Counted from the first letter of the stretch, positions 1 to 7,282 are shown. The stretch is DNA of 11,569 nt from Eubacterium sp. (GCA_029052085.1 JAIDJS010000079.1:1-11569), one strand, 5' to 3'. Notes: generated by a model not told the origin, from the sequence alone. Numbers and translations: made by a program.

Positions 1-25
1 AATTTAAACTTATTTCAATTTAATA

Positions 26-54
26 TTGCAATAAAAATGCTATAGTGATAAAAT
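26..54 (+). promoter_or_regulatory. Candidate sigma-A promoter of hydG
   Basis: A TTGCAA hexamer (26-31) lies 17 bases before TAAAAT (49-54), a good spacing for a housekeeping sigma-A promoter. An alternative extended -10, TGCTATAGT (38-46), overlaps it but has only a weak -35. Either would give an untranslated leader of about 65-75 bases before the hydG start. No convincing riboswitch or leader ORF is visible in 55-125; the only symmetry is a short CAGTT/AACTG pair. Confidence 0.5.
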
Positions 55-125
55 ATTTTTTTGAGAACAGTTTCAACTAACTGCCCGAACAAATGGTATT
101 TTTGATACAGAGGAGATGTTTATAA

Positions 126-1547
126 ATGATACAATATAATCCGAAATCATTGAAAGCAGAGGAATTCATTAACCATCAGGAAATATTGGATACGATTGCT
201 TTTGCAGATGAGCATAAAAATGATTTGGAGCTGATTGATAAAATAATTGAAAAGGCAAAGTTGAGAAAGGGTCTTTCACATAGGGAGGCAAGCGTGCTTC
301 TTGCTTGTGAGAACAAGGAAAAAACAGAAGAAATTTATAATCTTGCCGAGCAGATTAAAAAGGATTTTTATGGAAACAGAATTGTTATGTTTGCTCCTCT
401 TTATCTTTCAAATTATTGTGTAAACGGCTGCCTCTACTGTCCGTACCATGTAACAAACAAGCATATTTCTCGCAAAAAGTTAACGCAGGAGGAGGTTGCT
501 AAGGAGGTTGTTGCTCTTCAGGATATGGGGCATAAGCGCCTTGCAATTGAAGCAGGGGAGGATCCCGTTAATAATCCGATTGAATATATACTGGATTGCA
601 TTAAAACGATTTATTCCATAAAGCATAAAAACGGAGCAATCCGCCGTGTTAATGTAAATATTGCGGCAACAACTGTTGAAAATTATAAAAAGCTTAAGGA
701 TGCCGGAATAGGTACCTATCTTCTTTTTCAGGAAACCTATCATAAGGAAAATTATGAAAAGCTTCATCCTACGGGACCGAAGCATAATTATGATTATCAT
801 ACCGAAGCTATGGACAGAGCTATGGAAGGCGGTATTGATGATGTCGGTATCGGTGTTCTCTTCGGGCTTGATAAATACCGTTATGAATTTGCCGGTCTTT
901 TAATGCATGCAGAGCATCTTGAAGCGGTTCACGGTGTTGGTCCGCATACAATCAGCGTGCCTCGTGTTAAAAAGGCTGACGATATAGACCCAACGGAGTT
1001 TGATAATTCGCTGAGTGATGAAATGTTCTGTAAGATTGCAGCCTGTATCCGTATTGCAGTTCCGTATACGGGAATGATTGTTTCAACAAGAGAAACGGCT
1101 GAAATCCGTGAAAAAATTATTCGTCTTGGTGTCAGTCAGATAAGCGGCGGTTCAAGAACATCTGTCGGCGGATATTGCGAAGAGGAACGTCCTCACGATA
1201 CAGAGCAGTTTGATGTTTCTGACAACAGAACACTTGATGAGGTTGTAAATTGGCTTATGAGAGCAGGTTATATTCCGTCCTTCTGTACAGCGTGCTACAG
1301 AGAGGGCAGAACGGGCGACAGATTTATGAGCCTTTGCAAATCAGGGCAGATACAGAATTGCTGTCATCCCAATGCACTCATAACGCTTAAGGAATTTCTT
1401 GTGGATTATGCTTCTGAGGATACACGCAAAATCGGCGAAGCAATGATTGAAAAGGAAATTGAAAATATCGGCAAGGAAAGGGTTAAGGAAATCGTGCGCC
1501 ATAACCTTGTTGATATTGAAAACGGAGAAAGAGATTTCAGATTTTAA
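126..1547 (+). CDS. hydG: [FeFe]-hydrogenase maturase HydG (radical SAM tyrosine lyase)
   Basis: HydG cleaves tyrosine by radical SAM chemistry into p-cresol and dehydroglycine, then turns the latter into the CO and CN- ligands delivered with iron to the hydrogenase H-cluster. Two cysteine sets identify it. The N-terminal CX3CX2C (C98, C102, C105) binds the SAM [4Fe-4S] cluster. The C-terminal CX2CX22C (C387, C390, C413) is the hallmark of HydG's auxiliary cluster and separates it from the related tyrosine lyase ThiH. The length (473 residues) is normal for the family. AGGAG at 111-115 lies ten bases before the ATG and fixes the start. The gene is cytoplasmic and monocistronic here: it has its own promoter and a strong terminator at 1601-1628. 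The partner maturases HydE and HydF and the hydrogenase itself are not in this window. C412 sits directly beside C413, so either could be the ligand. Confidence 0.95.
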   Translation: MIQYNPKSLKAEEFINHQEILDTIAFADEHKNDLELIDKIIEKAKLRKGLSHREASVLLACENKEKTEEIYNLAEQIKKDFYGNRIVMFAPLYLSNYCVNGCLYCPYHVTNKHISRKKLTQEEVAKEVVALQDMGHKRLAIEAGEDPVNNPIEYILDCIKTIYSIKHKNGAIRRVNVNIAATTVENYKKLKDAGIGTYLLFQETYHKENYEKLHPTGPKHNYDYHTEAMDRAMEGGIDDVGIGVLFGLDKYRYEFAGLLMHAEHLEAVHGVGPHTISVPRVKKADDIDPTEFDNSLSDEMFCKIAACIRIAVPYTGMIVSTRETAEIREKIIRLGVSQISGGSRTSVGGYCEEERPHDTEQFDVSDNRTLDEVVNWLMRAGYIPSFCTACYREGRTGDRFMSLCKSGQIQNCCHPNALITLKEFLVDYASEDTRKIGEAMIEKEIENIGKERVKEIVRHNLVDIENGERDFRF

Positions 1548-1600
1548 AAAATATATTGTGCGGTAATGCAGATATTCCGTAAAAAGCATACGCCAAAATG

Positions 1601-1628
1601 AAAAGGCTTCTCGCAAGAGAAGCCTTTT
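1601..1628. terminator. Bidirectional intrinsic terminator between hydG and degV
   Basis: A perfect 12-bp inverted repeat, AAAAGGCTTCTC / GAGAAGCCTTTT, closes on a GCAA tetraloop (GNRA type). The A-rich start and T-rich end of the stem supply a U-tract on either strand, so it can stop both hydG (+) and the convergent degV (-), whose stop codon is 13 bases away. Confidence 0.93.
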
Positions 1629-1640
1629 ATATATTCATTA

Positions 1641-2501
1641 TTATTTTGAAAATGAAACAAGAACACCGTTATTTGAAGCATAAAGGGAATTAAGTCCGCT
1701 TGCTTTTAGAATAATAACATCCTTATATCCTGTTTTTTCTTTTATTAATTTTGCAATAGTTTCTGCCTTTTCTTTGCAGCATACATAGCTGACTACAGCC
1801 ATTTTGCCGTTTAAATCACAGCCGGCTGTTTCTTTCTGAACAAATGCAGCAAGCTTCTGAAGAATTCTGCTTTCGGATAAATCCTTTCCTGCAAGTGAAA
1901 TATTGCCGTAATCTGTTCTTCTGCATACAAGCTTAACGCGGAGTGCTTCAATTACCTTTGCACCGAGGTTAAATAATCTTCCGTTGCCCTTAAGCGCATC
2001 AAAGCTTTCAAGATGGAAATAAAGGAAGCAATCCTTAACGCAGAAATCCTCAACAGTTTTAACCAATTCGTCAAAATCCGTTCCTTTGTCTGCAAGCTCT
2101 TTGATTTTATAAGCCATAATGGTTTCAAGCCCTGAGGTTGCAAGAGAATTGAAAACATGAATTTTCTTTTTACTGTCCGGATTATCATCCTTATAAAGCT
2201 CTACACCCTGAACGGCACTGTTATAGCAGCCACTGAGCTTATCGGTTATTGTCAGGATATAAACCTCATCCTCATCTCCCGCGCAGGCCTGCGCAAAAGC
2301 ATCAGGGGATGGACATGCAGATTTTGCAAGCTCGTTTGAGGACATCATTCTTTTAATGAAATCATCCTGATCAAAGTTTTCATCGTCCTGGATAACATAA
2401 TTGCCAATCTGGAGCGTAAGCGGAACAACTGTAAGATTGTTCCATTCTTTCATTTCTGCTGTAAGGTCACAGCAGGAATCTACAACAATTTTATATGCCA
2501 T
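1641..2501 (-). CDS. DegV family fatty-acid-binding protein (FakB-like)
   Basis: DegV-family proteins bind a fatty acid in a deep pocket. The characterised members (FakB) present it to the kinase FakA for phosphorylation and entry into phospholipid synthesis. The 286-residue length is typical. The family layout is visible: an N-terminal VDSCCDL strand-turn (about residues 7-13, commonly SDST-D-L), SACPSPDAF (commonly T/S-S-Q-P-S), ITDKLSGCYNSA (LSG-Y-S-A motif), FNSLATSG and a LKGNGRL segment. The SAC and LSGC variants differ from the usual TSQ and LSGT, so lipid preference cannot be inferred. AAGG at 2511-2514, nine bases upstream, supports the start. It lies downstream of argH on the same strand but has its own consensus promoter in the gap, and I see no strong terminator after argH, so some read-through is possible. 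No FakA gene is nearby. Confidence 0.9.
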   Translation of the reverse strand: MAYKIVVDSCCDLTAEMKEWNNLTVVPLTLQIGNYVIQDDENFDQDDFIKRMMSSNELAKSACPSPDAFAQACAGDEDEVYILTITDKLSGCYNSAVQGVELYKDDNPDSKKKIHVFNSLATSGLETIMAYKIKELADKGTDFDELVKTVEDFCVKDCFLYFHLESFDALKGNGRLFNLGAKVIEALRVKLVCRRTDYGNISLAGKDLSESRILQKLAAFVQKETAGCDLNGKMAVVSYVCCKEKAETIAKLIKEKTGYKDVIILKASGLNSLYASNNGVLVSFSK

Positions 2502-2537
2502 AATATTTTTCCTTAATCATTATTTGTATTTTTATTC

Positions 2538-2567
2538 ATTATAAACCAATACAGCTCATTAAGTCAA
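2538..2567 (-). promoter_or_regulatory. Sigma-A promoter of degV
   Basis: On the minus strand, TTGACT (2562-2567) is followed after 18 bases by a perfect TATAAT (2538-2543). This predicts transcription starting near 2531, about 30 bases before the degV start codon. It makes degV at least partly independent of argGH. Confidence 0.85.
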
Positions 2568-2610
2568 CAAACGGAAACAAAATGTTTACAATTAGACCTG
2601 TTTGTAACAA

Positions 2611-3990
2611 TCAGTTCACAGAAATTGCTTTTTTTGCAGCCGCTATTTGGCAATCAACGCTCTGTTCGCTCGGACCTCCGGTAACAAGTCGGTCTGCAAC
2701 GCATTTTTCAAGATTGATTGCAGTGTAAATATCCTCATCAAATAAATCACATATGCCTTTGTATTCCGCAATCGGAAGCGTTTCAAGCGTTAAATTCTTG
2801 TCTATGCAAAGTGCAACCAGTTCGCCTGTTGCTTTATAAGCATCCCTGAAAGGCAGTCCCTTTCCTACAAGATAGTCAGCGCAGTCCGTTGCATTGATGA
2901 AGCCTTTTGCTGCAGCATTTCTCATATTTTCTTTTAAAACAGTCATGGTCTCAATCATAGGTGTAAATGCGGTTAAGCACATTTTAACGGTGTCAACGGC
3001 ATCAAAAATGGCTTCCTTATCCTCCTGCATATCCTTATTGTATGCAAGAGCAATGCCCTTCATAACCGTTAAAAGTGTTGTTAAATCGCCGAAAACCCTG
3101 CCGCTTTTTCCTCTTACAAGCTCGGCTATGTCCGGATTTTTTTTCTGCGGCATAATGGAAGAGCCTGTTGAAAAGGCGTCATCCAGCTCAACAAACTTGA
3201 ACTCCCAGCTGCACCACATAATAATTTCCTCTGAAAATCTTGAAAGATGAACCATAATTAAGGAAAGTGCAGAAGCAAGCTCTATGCAGAAATCACGGTC
3301 TGATACACCGTCAAGCGAATTCAGCGTTATTCCGTCAAAATCAAGAAGCTCTGCAACCATTTCCCTGTTCAGCGGATAGGTTGTTCCTGCAAGGGCACCT
3401 GAGCCTAAGGGGCAAATATTCATTCTTTTTTTTGTGTCTTCCAATCTGCCTAAATCTCTGCAAAGCATAGCAGCATATGCCATAATGTGATGCGCAAAGG
3501 TAATCGGCTGCGCACGCTGAAGATGCGTGTAGCCCGGCATAATTGATGATTTGTTTTCTTCAGCCTTATTACAGATAACGGAAATAAGCTCTTTAACCTT
3601 TTCTTCTATTTCGGTTATTTCTTTTCTTAATGTAAGGCGGATATCAAGTGCAACCTGGTCGTTTCTGGATCTTGCTGTATGAAGTCTTTTTCCGGTCTGA
3701 CCGAGTCTTGTGGTTAATTCGCCCTCAATAAAGGTATGAATATCTTCTGCTTCCATATCAATCTGAAGAGCTCCGCTTTTTATTTCGCTGAGAATTTTAT
3801 CAAGTGCATCAACAATTTTTTCACTTTCGCTTTTATCAATAATTCCTGCTGCGCCAAGCATTGCTGCGTGGGCAATGCTGCCTTTGATATCCTCTTCAAA
3901 CATTCTGCTGTCAAAGCTTATTGAAGAATTGAAGTCATTTGTTTCTTTTGCAAGCTCTTTTTTGAACCTGCCTTTCCATAATTGTGCCAT
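2611..3990 (-). CDS. argH: Argininosuccinate lyase
   Basis: ArgH splits argininosuccinate into arginine and fumarate, the last step of arginine biosynthesis, as a cytoplasmic homotetramer of the fumarase/aspartase superfamily. The superfamily signature GSSIMPQKKNPD is at residues 276-287 and carries the mobile-loop catalytic serine. SRND (108-111) and GYTHLQRAQP (153-162), with the conserved active-site histidine, are also intact. The length (459 residues) is standard. AAGG at 4001-4004, ten bases before the ATG, supports the start. The gene follows argG by 57 bases in the same direction, separated by a perfect hairpin at 4017-4035 without a U-tract, so the two genes are probably cotranscribed. 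No internal promoter close to consensus is visible in the gap. Confidence 0.97.
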   Translation of the reverse strand: MAQLWKGRFKKELAKETNDFNSSISFDSRMFEEDIKGSIAHAAMLGAAGIIDKSESEKIVDALDKILSEIKSGALQIDMEAEDIHTFIEGELTTRLGQTGKRLHTARSRNDQVALDIRLTLRKEITEIEEKVKELISVICNKAEENKSSIMPGYTHLQRAQPITFAHHIMAYAAMLCRDLGRLEDTKKRMNICPLGSGALAGTTYPLNREMVAELLDFDGITLNSLDGVSDRDFCIELASALSLIMVHLSRFSEEIIMWCSWEFKFVELDDAFSTGSSIMPQKKNPDIAELVRGKSGRVFGDLTTLLTVMKGIALAYNKDMQEDKEAIFDAVDTVKMCLTAFTPMIETMTVLKENMRNAAAKGFINATDCADYLVGKGLPFRDAYKATGELVALCIDKNLTLETLPIAEYKGICDLFDEDIYTAINLEKCVADRLVTGGPSEQSVDCQIAAAKKAISVN

Positions 3991-4016
3991 AATATTCGTT
4001 CCTTATATAAATGCAA

Positions 4017-4035
4017 GGGCGAACATTGTTCGCCC
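4017..4035 (-). other. Intercistronic hairpin between argG and argH
   Basis: A perfect inverted repeat GGGCGAAC / GTTCGCCC (8-bp arms, 3-base loop) begins 13 bases after the argG stop codon. On the minus strand it is followed by TTGCATTTATA rather than a U-tract, so it is a poor intrinsic terminator. It could tune argH relative to argG, act as an RNase stop that protects the argG 3' end, or be a remnant terminator. Confidence 0.7.
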
Positions 4036-4047
4036 GTAATTTTTGTA

Positions 4048-5280
4048 TCAGTTGTTGCCTCTCTGTGCATCAAGAAGCGCTTTAACCTTGATTGAAAGAC
4101 CAAAGAGGTTGATAAAGCCTGCTGAATCAGCCTGATCGTATGCGCCGCCGTCTTCGCCGAAGGAAGCAATATTTTCATCATAAAGTGTATATGGTGAAGT
4201 AATGCCTGCATTAATGATATTGCCTTTGTAAAGCTTTAATTTAACATCGCCTGTAACGGTTTCCTGTGTTTTATCAACGAAAGCAGAAAGCGCTTCACGA
4301 AGCGGAGTAAACCATAAGCCGTTGTAAACAAGCTCGCCGAATTTCTGGGAAACAAGCTTTTTGTAGTGGGATGTTTCACGGTCAAGCGTAATCATTTCAA
4401 GCAGTTCGTGTGCCTTGTAAAGAATAGCACCGCCCGGTGTTTCATAAACGCCGCGGCTCTTCATACCTACAAGTCTGTTTTCAACGATATCAAGAAGACC
4501 GATACCGTTTGCGCCGCCAAGCTCGTTGAGTTTTTCTACAATTGCAAGAGCTGTCATTTCCTTGCCGTCAACGGCAGTCGGAACGCCCTGTTCAAAATGA
4601 AGTGTTACATAGGTTGGCTTATCGGGAGCCTGTTCCGGAGCAACACCTAATTCAAGGAAGCCTTCCTTTGAATACATTGGTTCATTTGCAGGGTCTTCAA
4701 GGTCAAGACCCTCGTGTGATAAATGCCAAACATTCTTATCCTTTGAATAGTTTGTTTCTCTGTTTATTTTAAGAGGAATGTTATGTGCCTCGGCATATTC
4801 AATCTCTTCCTCACGGGATTTGATATCCCACTCTCTCCAGGGAGCGATAATTTCCATCTGCGGAGCAAAAGCCTTAAGTGTAAGCTCAAATCTTACCTGA
4901 TCGTTTCCCTTGCCTGTGCAGCCATGGCAGATAGCATCTGCGCCCTCTTTGATAGCTATTTCAGCAAGTCCCTTTGCAATGCAAGGACGGGCGTGTGATG
5001 TGCCTAAAAGGTATGTTTCGTAATCTGCGCCGGCTTTAAGGCAAGGCCAGATGTAATCCTCAACATATTCATCTTTAAGGTCAAGAACATAAAGCTTTGA
5101 GGCACCGGTAGCAATAGCTTTTTCTTCTAAGCCGTCAAGCTCAGTGCCCTGGCCTACATCGCCGCTTACTGCGATAACCTCGCAGTTATTGTAATTTTCC
5201 TTAAGCCATGGGATAATAATGGATGTGTCAAGTCCGCCGCTGTATGCAAGCACAACTTTTTTGATATCTTTTTTATTCAT
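4048..5280 (-). CDS. argG: Argininosuccinate synthase
   Basis: ArgG condenses citrulline and aspartate with ATP to form argininosuccinate, the penultimate step of arginine synthesis. The PP-loop ATP-binding motif AYSGGLDTS lies at residues 12-20. [14 protein letters not shown], in the middle of the protein, matches the conserved citrulline/aspartate-binding region. The 410 residues fit the bacterial family (about 400). AGGAG on the minus strand (5291-5295), ten bases before the ATG, fixes the start. It is the first gene of an argG-argH unit driven by a consensus promoter at 5318-5346. An ARG-box-like palindrome lies just upstream of the -35, suggesting arginine-responsive control by an ArgR/AhrC regulator (inference; no regulator gene is present here). 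Finding only argGH is common in Firmicutes, where the earlier arg genes map elsewhere or citrulline is imported. Confidence 0.97.
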   Translation of the reverse strand: MNKKDIKKVVLAYSGGLDTSIIIPWLKENYNNCEVIAVSGDVGQGTELDGLEEKAIATGASKLYVLDLKDEYVEDYIWPCLKAGADYETYLLGTSHARPCIAKGLAEIAIKEGADAICHGCTGKGNDQVRFELTLKAFAPQMEIIAPWREWDIKSREEEIEYAEAHNIPLKINRETNYSKDKNVWHLSHEGLDLEDPANEPMYSKEGFLELGVAPEQAPDKPTYVTLHFEQGVPTAVDGKEMTALAIVEKLNELGGANGIGLLDIVENRLVGMKSRGVYETPGGAILYKAHELLEMITLDRETSHYKKLVSQKFGELVYNGLWFTPLREALSAFVDKTQETVTGDVKLKLYKGNIINAGITSPYTLYDENIASFGEDGGAYDQADSAGFINLFGLSIKVKALLDAQRGNN

Positions 5281-5317
5281 AAGTTTATATCTCCTTTTAT
5301 TAACTTAACTGATACCT

Positions 5318-5346
5318 ATTATATATTTGCTGCATTATATAGTCAA
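5318..5346 (-). promoter_or_regulatory. Sigma-A promoter of argGH
   Basis: On the minus strand, TTGACT (5341-5346), a 17-base spacer and a perfect TATAAT (5318-5323) form a near-consensus promoter. Transcription should start near 5311, leaving about 30 bases of leader with no obvious structure, so regulation is more likely at the DNA level than in the leader. Confidence 0.88.
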
Positions 5347-5355
5347 GTGAATTGA

Positions 5356-5383
5356 ATATATTTGTATAAATATACAAATATAT
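5356..5383. promoter_or_regulatory. Long perfect palindrome, candidate ARG box upstream of argG
   Basis: The core TTTGTATA-AA-TATACAAA (5361-5378) is an 18-bp inverted repeat, the size of an ArgR/AhrC half-operator. Perfect symmetry continues outward to 5356 and 5383, giving 13-bp arms around a 2-base centre. It ends nine bases upstream of the argG -35 element. The base pattern (TGTATA-AA-TATACA) resembles the AT-rich ARG box, but the assignment to ArgR rests on resemblance and on the adjacent arginine genes. Confidence 0.6.
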
Positions 5384-5387
5384 AATC

Positions 5388-5472
5388 ATTTATACAGAAA
5401 TTATGTATAAATTAGTTTAAAATATGCAATAATGATGTAATTATACATAATTATATTCATTTTATAATGAAT
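5388..5472. repeat. Cluster of three further AT-rich palindromes between divergent promoters
   Basis: Three more inverted repeats follow. ATTTATAC / GTATAAAT occupies 5388-5412 with a 9-base centre. TAATTAT-AC-ATAATTA occupies 5438-5453 and has the same 2-base-centre form as the palindrome at 5356-5383. ATTCATT / AATGAAT occupies 5455-5472 with a 4-base centre. The half-site GTATA/TATAC occurs five times between 5364 and 5446. They lie between the argG promoter and the ABC-F leader promoter and could serve either; some symmetry is expected by chance in DNA this AT-rich. Confidence 0.45.
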
Positions 5473-5484
5473 GTGCTTTTTTTC

Positions 5485-5513
5485 TTGATTATTTTAATGA
5501 AATCGTATATACT
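5485..5513 (+). promoter_or_regulatory. Sigma-A promoter of the ABC-F leader transcript
   Basis: TTGATT (5485-5490), a 17-base spacer and TATACT (5508-5513) form a strong promoter. Transcription should start near 5520, so the RNA carries a leader of roughly 240 bases before the ABC-F start codon. Such a length is unusual unless the leader is regulatory. Confidence 0.82.
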
Positions 5514-5544
5514 GAATAAGAATTAAAAAGAAAGAGGTGAAAGA

Positions 5545-5568
5545 ATGTATAACTTTTCTTGCAGATAA
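5545..5568 (+). CDS. Leader peptide MYNFSCR of the ABC-F attenuator
   Basis: A 7-codon ORF (ATG to TAA) encodes MYNFSCR and begins about 25 bases after the predicted transcription start. It is preceded by a good ribosome binding site, AGAGGTGA (5533-5540). Codons 2 to 7 coincide with the 5' arm of a stem (5548-5564) whose partner is 5618-5633, so a ribosome on this ORF would stop that stem forming. Drug-inducible ABC-F, erm and msr genes are known to use short leader ORFs this way. I do not recognise this peptide sequence. The ORF is very short, so the evidence is the binding site, its position and the RNA pairing rather than composition. Confidence 0.72.
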   Translation: MYNFSCR

Positions 5569-5726
5569 AATTGAAATAAGCAGTAATGCCGTGTTTTTTT
5601 CGGCGTTGTTGCGTCTGTTGCAGAAAAGTTATAAATCTATTCACTCCTATATAATATAGTTTGCTGCCGTTTTTCGGCGGTATAATTGTGCTATTGCGAG
5701 CTGCAGGAATTAACTTTTTCTGCAGC
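5548..5726 (+). promoter_or_regulatory. Ribosome-mediated transcription attenuator with alternative stems
   Basis: Segment 1 (5548-5564, the leader ORF) pairs with segment 2 (5618-5633): ATAACTTTTCT against AGAAAAGTTAT, then a bulged T and GCAG. Inside lies a 12-bp hairpin with wobbles (5580-5591 with 5601-5612). Segment 2 can instead pair with segment 3 (5711-5726), where TAACTTTTTCTGCA differs from segment 1 mainly by the position of one extra T. Segment 3 forms the loop and 3' arm of the terminator at 5698-5728, so pairing 2:3 destroys the terminator. Expected logic: free leader gives 1:2 and termination; a ribosome stalled on the leader ORF gives 2:3 and read-through into the ABC-F gene. 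A separate GCTGCCG / CGGCGGT hairpin sits at 5663-5681. Pairings were read by eye and no energies were computed. Confidence 0.75.
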
Positions 5727-5737
5727 TCATATTTTTT
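5698..5737 (+). terminator. Intrinsic terminator inside the ABC-F leader
   Basis: GAGCTGCAG (5698-5706) pairs perfectly with CTGCAGCTC (5720-5728), with up to three further A-T/G-T pairs toward the loop. It is followed by ATATTTTTT. It ends about 25 bases before the ABC-F start codon and just ahead of that gene's ribosome binding site. A terminator placed between promoter and gene is itself a sign of attenuation. Confidence 0.88.
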
Positions 5738-5762
5738 GCTTAAATAAAGGAGGAAAGCAACT

Positions 5763-7223
5763 ATGTCTATGATTAAGGTTGAACATTTAACCTTTGCTTA
5801 TCCAAGAGGAAAGGATTATATTTTTGAAAATGTCAGCTTTCAGATAGATACGGATTGGAAGCTTGGTTTTGTCGGCAGAAACGGAAGAGGAAAAACAACC
5901 TTTTTAAATCTTCTTCTGGGCAAATATGAATACAGCGGAAAGATAATATCCTCTGTTCAGTTTGATTATTTTCCATATCCTGTTGAGGATAAAACCATGA
6001 TTACTATGGAGGTTCTGCAAATGGTTTGTCCGCTTGCAGAGGAATGGGAAATTATGCGTGAGCTATCATTGCTGCATGTTGAAGCGGATGTGCTTTATCG
6101 TTCGTTTGAAACACTTTCAAACGGTGAGCAAACAAAGGTTCTGCTTGCTGCACTGTTTTTGAATGAAGGGCATTTTCTTTTGATTGATGAGCCTACCAAT
6201 CATCTGGATACCACAGCAAGAAAACAGGTTGCAGCTTATCTTAAAAAGAAAAAGGGCTTTATATTGGTGTCGCATGACCGCAGTTTTTTAGATGTCTGCG
6301 TTGATCATATATTATCATTAAACCGAACAAATATTGAGGTGCAGAGCGGTAATTTTTCTTCATATATGATGAATTTTGAGCGGCAGAATGAATTTGAAGC
6401 GGCGCAGAATGAAAGGCTGCAAAAGAATATAAAGCAGCTGCAGCAATCGGCAAGGCGCTCTGCGATATGGTCTGATCGTATTGAAGCCAAAAAAATCGGT
6501 GCATATGATAAAGGATATGTAGGTCATAAGGCAGCAAAGATGATGAAACGTTCAAAGGCAATTGAAGCAAGAACGGAGCAGGCAATAGAGCAGAAATCAA
6601 AGCTTTTAAAGAACGTAGAAACAGCTGAGGAGTTAAAGCTTTTTCCTAAAAGCTACCATTCCGATTTGCTGGCATCATTTTCCGATACCGCTGTATCCTA
6701 TGACGGAAAAATGGTATGCAAACCCGTTTCGTTTACAATAAACAGAGGCGACCGTATTGCGCTTGACGGTAAAAACGGAAGCGGAAAAAGTAGTTTGTTA
6801 AAGCTGCTTGCCGGTAAAAATATAGAGTATATCGGCAAAGTTTTTATCGGTTCGAATTTGATTATTTCCTATGTTCCTCAGGATACCTCGTATCTAAAGG
6901 GGAATCTTTCTGATTTTGCAAAAGAAAGCAATATGGATGAAAGCCTGTTTAAAACCGTTTTAAGCAAGCTTGATTTTAATGAAACTCAGTTTTCAAAGGA
7001 TATGCAGAATTTATCCGAAGGGCAGAAGAAAAAGATTCTGATTGCAAAAAGCCTTTGTGAACAGGCACATTTGTATATCTGGGATGAACCACTTAATTTT
7101 ATTGACGTTTATTCCAGAATGCAGCTTGAACAGCTTATAAAGAATTTTTCGCCTACGATGATTTTTGTTGAGCATGACAGCGTATTCAAAGAAGCAACAG
7201 CAACAAAGATAATCGAAATATAA
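5763..7223 (+). CDS. ABC-F ribosomal protection protein, Lsa/Vga/CplR-like
   Basis: This soluble twin-ATPase protein has no membrane domain. ABC-F proteins of this branch bind the ribosomal E site and dislodge drugs from the peptidyl-transferase centre, typically lincosamides, streptogramin A and pleuromutilins. The first nucleotide-binding domain has Walker A GRNGRGKT (38-45), signature LSNGEQ (118-123), Walker B LLIDEP with DEPTNHLD (139-149) and switch H171. The linker (about 195-300) is basic and helical and includes GYVGHKAAKMMKRSK, typical of the Lsa/Vga type. The second domain has GKNGSGKS (336-343), LSEGQ (417-421), the variant DEPLNFID (441-448) and H471. That variant is characteristic of resistance ABC-Fs. 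The length (486 residues) fits. AAGGAGG (5747-5753) favours the first of two nearby ATGs (5763 over 5769). Expression appears controlled by the leader attenuator upstream. The exact drug spectrum cannot be read from sequence; a housekeeping ABC-F role is less likely. Confidence 0.9.
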   Translation: MSMIKVEHLTFAYPRGKDYIFENVSFQIDTDWKLGFVGRNGRGKTTFLNLLLGKYEYSGKIISSVQFDYFPYPVEDKTMITMEVLQMVCPLAEEWEIMRELSLLHVEADVLYRSFETLSNGEQTKVLLAALFLNEGHFLLIDEPTNHLDTTARKQVAAYLKKKKGFILVSHDRSFLDVCVDHILSLNRTNIEVQSGNFSSYMMNFERQNEFEAAQNERLQKNIKQLQQSARRSAIWSDRIEAKKIGAYDKGYVGHKAAKMMKRSKAIEARTEQAIEQKSKLLKNVETAEELKLFPKSYHSDLLASFSDTAVSYDGKMVCKPVSFTINRGDRIALDGKNGSGKSSLLKLLAGKNIEYIGKVFIGSNLIISYVPQDTSYLKGNLSDFAKESNMDESLFKTVLSKLDFNETQFSKDMQNLSEGQKKKILIAKSLCEQAHLYIWDEPLNFIDVYSRMQLEQLIKNFSPTMIFVEHDSVFKEATATKIIEI

Positions 7224-7225
7224 AA

Positions 7226-7260
7226 AAGGCAGGCTTATACCATTAGGTTAAGCCTGCCTT
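7226..7260. terminator. Bidirectional terminator between the ABC-F gene and the FAD oxidoreductase gene
   Basis: AAGGCAGGCTTA (7226-7237) and TAAGCCTGCCTT (7249-7260) form a perfect 12-bp stem with an 11-base loop. It begins three bases after the ABC-F stop codon. Upstream As (7222-7227) provide a U-tract for minus-strand transcripts, and CAATTTTAATT follows on the plus strand, so it likely serves both convergent genes and is better on the minus strand. Confidence 0.92.
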
Positions 7261-7282
7261 CAATTTTAATTATGAAGTAAAT

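Noticed and set aside
55..125. Possible riboswitch or leader in front of hydG
   Set aside because: Only a 5-bp CAGTT/AACTG symmetry is present, with no terminator or sequestered ribosome binding site.
126..1547. Annotation as ThiH or another tyrosine lyase
   Set aside because: The C-terminal CX2CX22C auxiliary-cluster motif and the 473-residue length are HydG features; ThiH is shorter and lacks them, and no thiamine genes are nearby.
2575..2608. Weak inverted repeat (TTTACAA / TTGTAA) after argH as a terminator
   Set aside because: The arms are short and AT-rich and have no U-tract in the correct place; not strong enough to list as a terminator.
2894..3250. 118-codon plus-strand ORF opposite argH
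   Set aside because: It lies wholly antisense within a conserved gene, has no ribosome binding site of note and encodes no recognisable protein; the same applies to other antisense frames over argG (such as 4366-4650), hydG (480-800) and the ABC-F gene (6259-6600).
5650..5655. Perfect TATAAT inside the ABC-F leader as a second promoter that would bypass the attenuator
   Set aside because: The nearest -35-like hexamer (TTGCAG at 5618-5623) is 26 bases away and other candidates are poor; 5' end mapping would be needed to revive it.
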